Shown one piece after another: positions 15,632 to 15,997 of a DNA stretch of 15,997 bases. Every line of letters begins with the position of its first letter. Position 1 is the stretch's first letter. Source of the DNA: Candidatus Rifleibacteriota bacterium. Lineage in GTDB: Bacteria; UBP17; UBA6191; JACPRK01. Position numbers and translations under genes: made by a program. The notes beneath the pieces were generated by a model that saw only the letters and a program-made list of their open reading frames with translations, did no database searches and was not told the origin of the DNA. The stretch is taken from positions 1 to 15,997 of the forward strand of contig JACQZL010000367.1 of assembly GCA_016213865.1 (NCBI GenBank), given 5' to 3'.

Positions 15632-15997
15632 TCACTCGGGTGTCACAATGCGGACGTGGACGCTTCCAGGCTCCTGGCCCTCGCTGAACACCACGACGGA
15701 GTAACTGCCCGGCGGGAGTCCCTGGGTAGCCTCCCACGTGCCCTCGGCCGTTGGCCGAAAATGAGAGGCCATGTAAGCCCCATATGGCGCCGAATCCGGC
15801 CTATCCAGGTCGACGCTTTCGCTGGGAACGAGGTAGAGCCCGACCACAGGAACCCGGAACGACGGGAGCATGGTCAGCGCTGTTCCCGCCGGCATGGGAG
15901 CCTTGACCCGAAGAGACACGGCGCGGCCCTTTCCGTCCCCTTGTGCGAACTGTACGGGACCATCACACTGGACCGTGTACCGTCTGGGTATGGGCGG
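15632..15997 (-). CDS. C-terminal part of a secreted-type protein related to the 374-residue protein, 5' end outside window
   Basis: The frame is open through base 15997, so at least 121 residues are present and the start lies beyond the window. The visible part (MPAGTALTMLPSFRVPVVGL, then TWEATQGLPPGSYSVVVFSE, ending HVRIVTPE) matches the second module of the neighbouring 374-residue protein (LPAGTLLTLRPRFPVAPETV, TWEVRQPLGPGRYALAVWTA, VLLEIVRP). The CRxWM motif is replaced by GAYMASHF. A signal peptide cannot be seen but is expected from the paralog. It ends 66 bases before GTG 15565 and probably belongs to the same operon. An internal GTG at 15919 is in frame, but in-frame sequence runs past it, so it is unlikely to be the start. 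Confidence 0.65.
   Translation of the reverse strand, partial: PPIPRRYTVQCDGPVQFAQGDGKGRAVSLRVKAPMPAGTALTMLPSFRVPVVGLYLVPSESVDLDRPDSAPYGAYMASHFRPTAEGTWEATQGLPPGSYSVVVFSEGQEPGSVHVRIVTPE

Noticed and set aside
1..15997. tRNA or rRNA genes, CRISPR arrays, insertion sequences, phage or attachment sites.
   Set aside because: No cloverleaf-like gene, regular short repeats with spacers, transposase or integrase motif was seen.

Overview
The window is GC-rich and densely coding. It looks like part of a large-genome diderm (Gram-negative) bacterium. The support is Sec signal peptides, an apparent outer-membrane beta-barrel ending in Phe, strong AGGAGG-type ribosome binding sites, and large envelope proteins made of Ig-like, PKD-like and PEGA-like repeats next to a giant FHA protein. 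That mix is typical of Myxococcota-like or other FHA/PEGA-rich lineages, but the sequence alone does not fix the phylum. No RNA gene, insertion sequence, CRISPR array or phage gene was seen. No gene-free stretch reaches 300 bases; the longest is about 94 bases (5848-5941).

Left arm, plus strand (1-6424): a surface protein that begins before the window carries at least five Ig-like repeats of about 107 residues, a duplicated module with a LNLISLP motif, and PKD-like domains. It is cut by one in-frame TAG at 2563-2565. The reading frame then continues through two more PKD-like domains into a C-terminal formylglycine-generating-enzyme-like (SUMF1/FGE) domain at 3900. Next, 39 bases on, is a probable 635-residue outer-membrane beta-barrel (3940-5847), then a 160-residue exported protein of unknown function (5942-6424).

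Right arm, minus strand (read from 15997 down to 6444): five genes, apparently one operon. They are the end of a secreted protein (15632-15997), a 374-residue secreted protein whose duplicated ~100-residue module is related to it (14441-15565), a 1370-residue exported protein with Ig-like and seven PEGA-like repeats (10332-14444), a 1089-residue protein that is almost entirely nine tandem FHA modules (7048-10317), and a zinc-ribbon plus two-membrane-segment protein that appears frameshifted (6444-7017). Two of these junctions show GTGA stop/start overlaps. The two arms converge, with only 19 bases between their stop codons.

How they may work together (inference): the minus-strand operon pairs envelope proteins with a cytoplasmic, potentially multivalent FHA scaffold and a small membrane protein, which suggests an envelope complex read by Ser/Thr phosphorylation. 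No kinase or phosphatase lies in the window. The plus-strand genes look like a surface or adhesin-type protein with an outer-membrane partner. The most notable points are the nine-FHA protein, with phosphothreonine-binding residues kept only towards its C-terminus, and the two apparent gene disruptions (in-frame TAG, frameshift).
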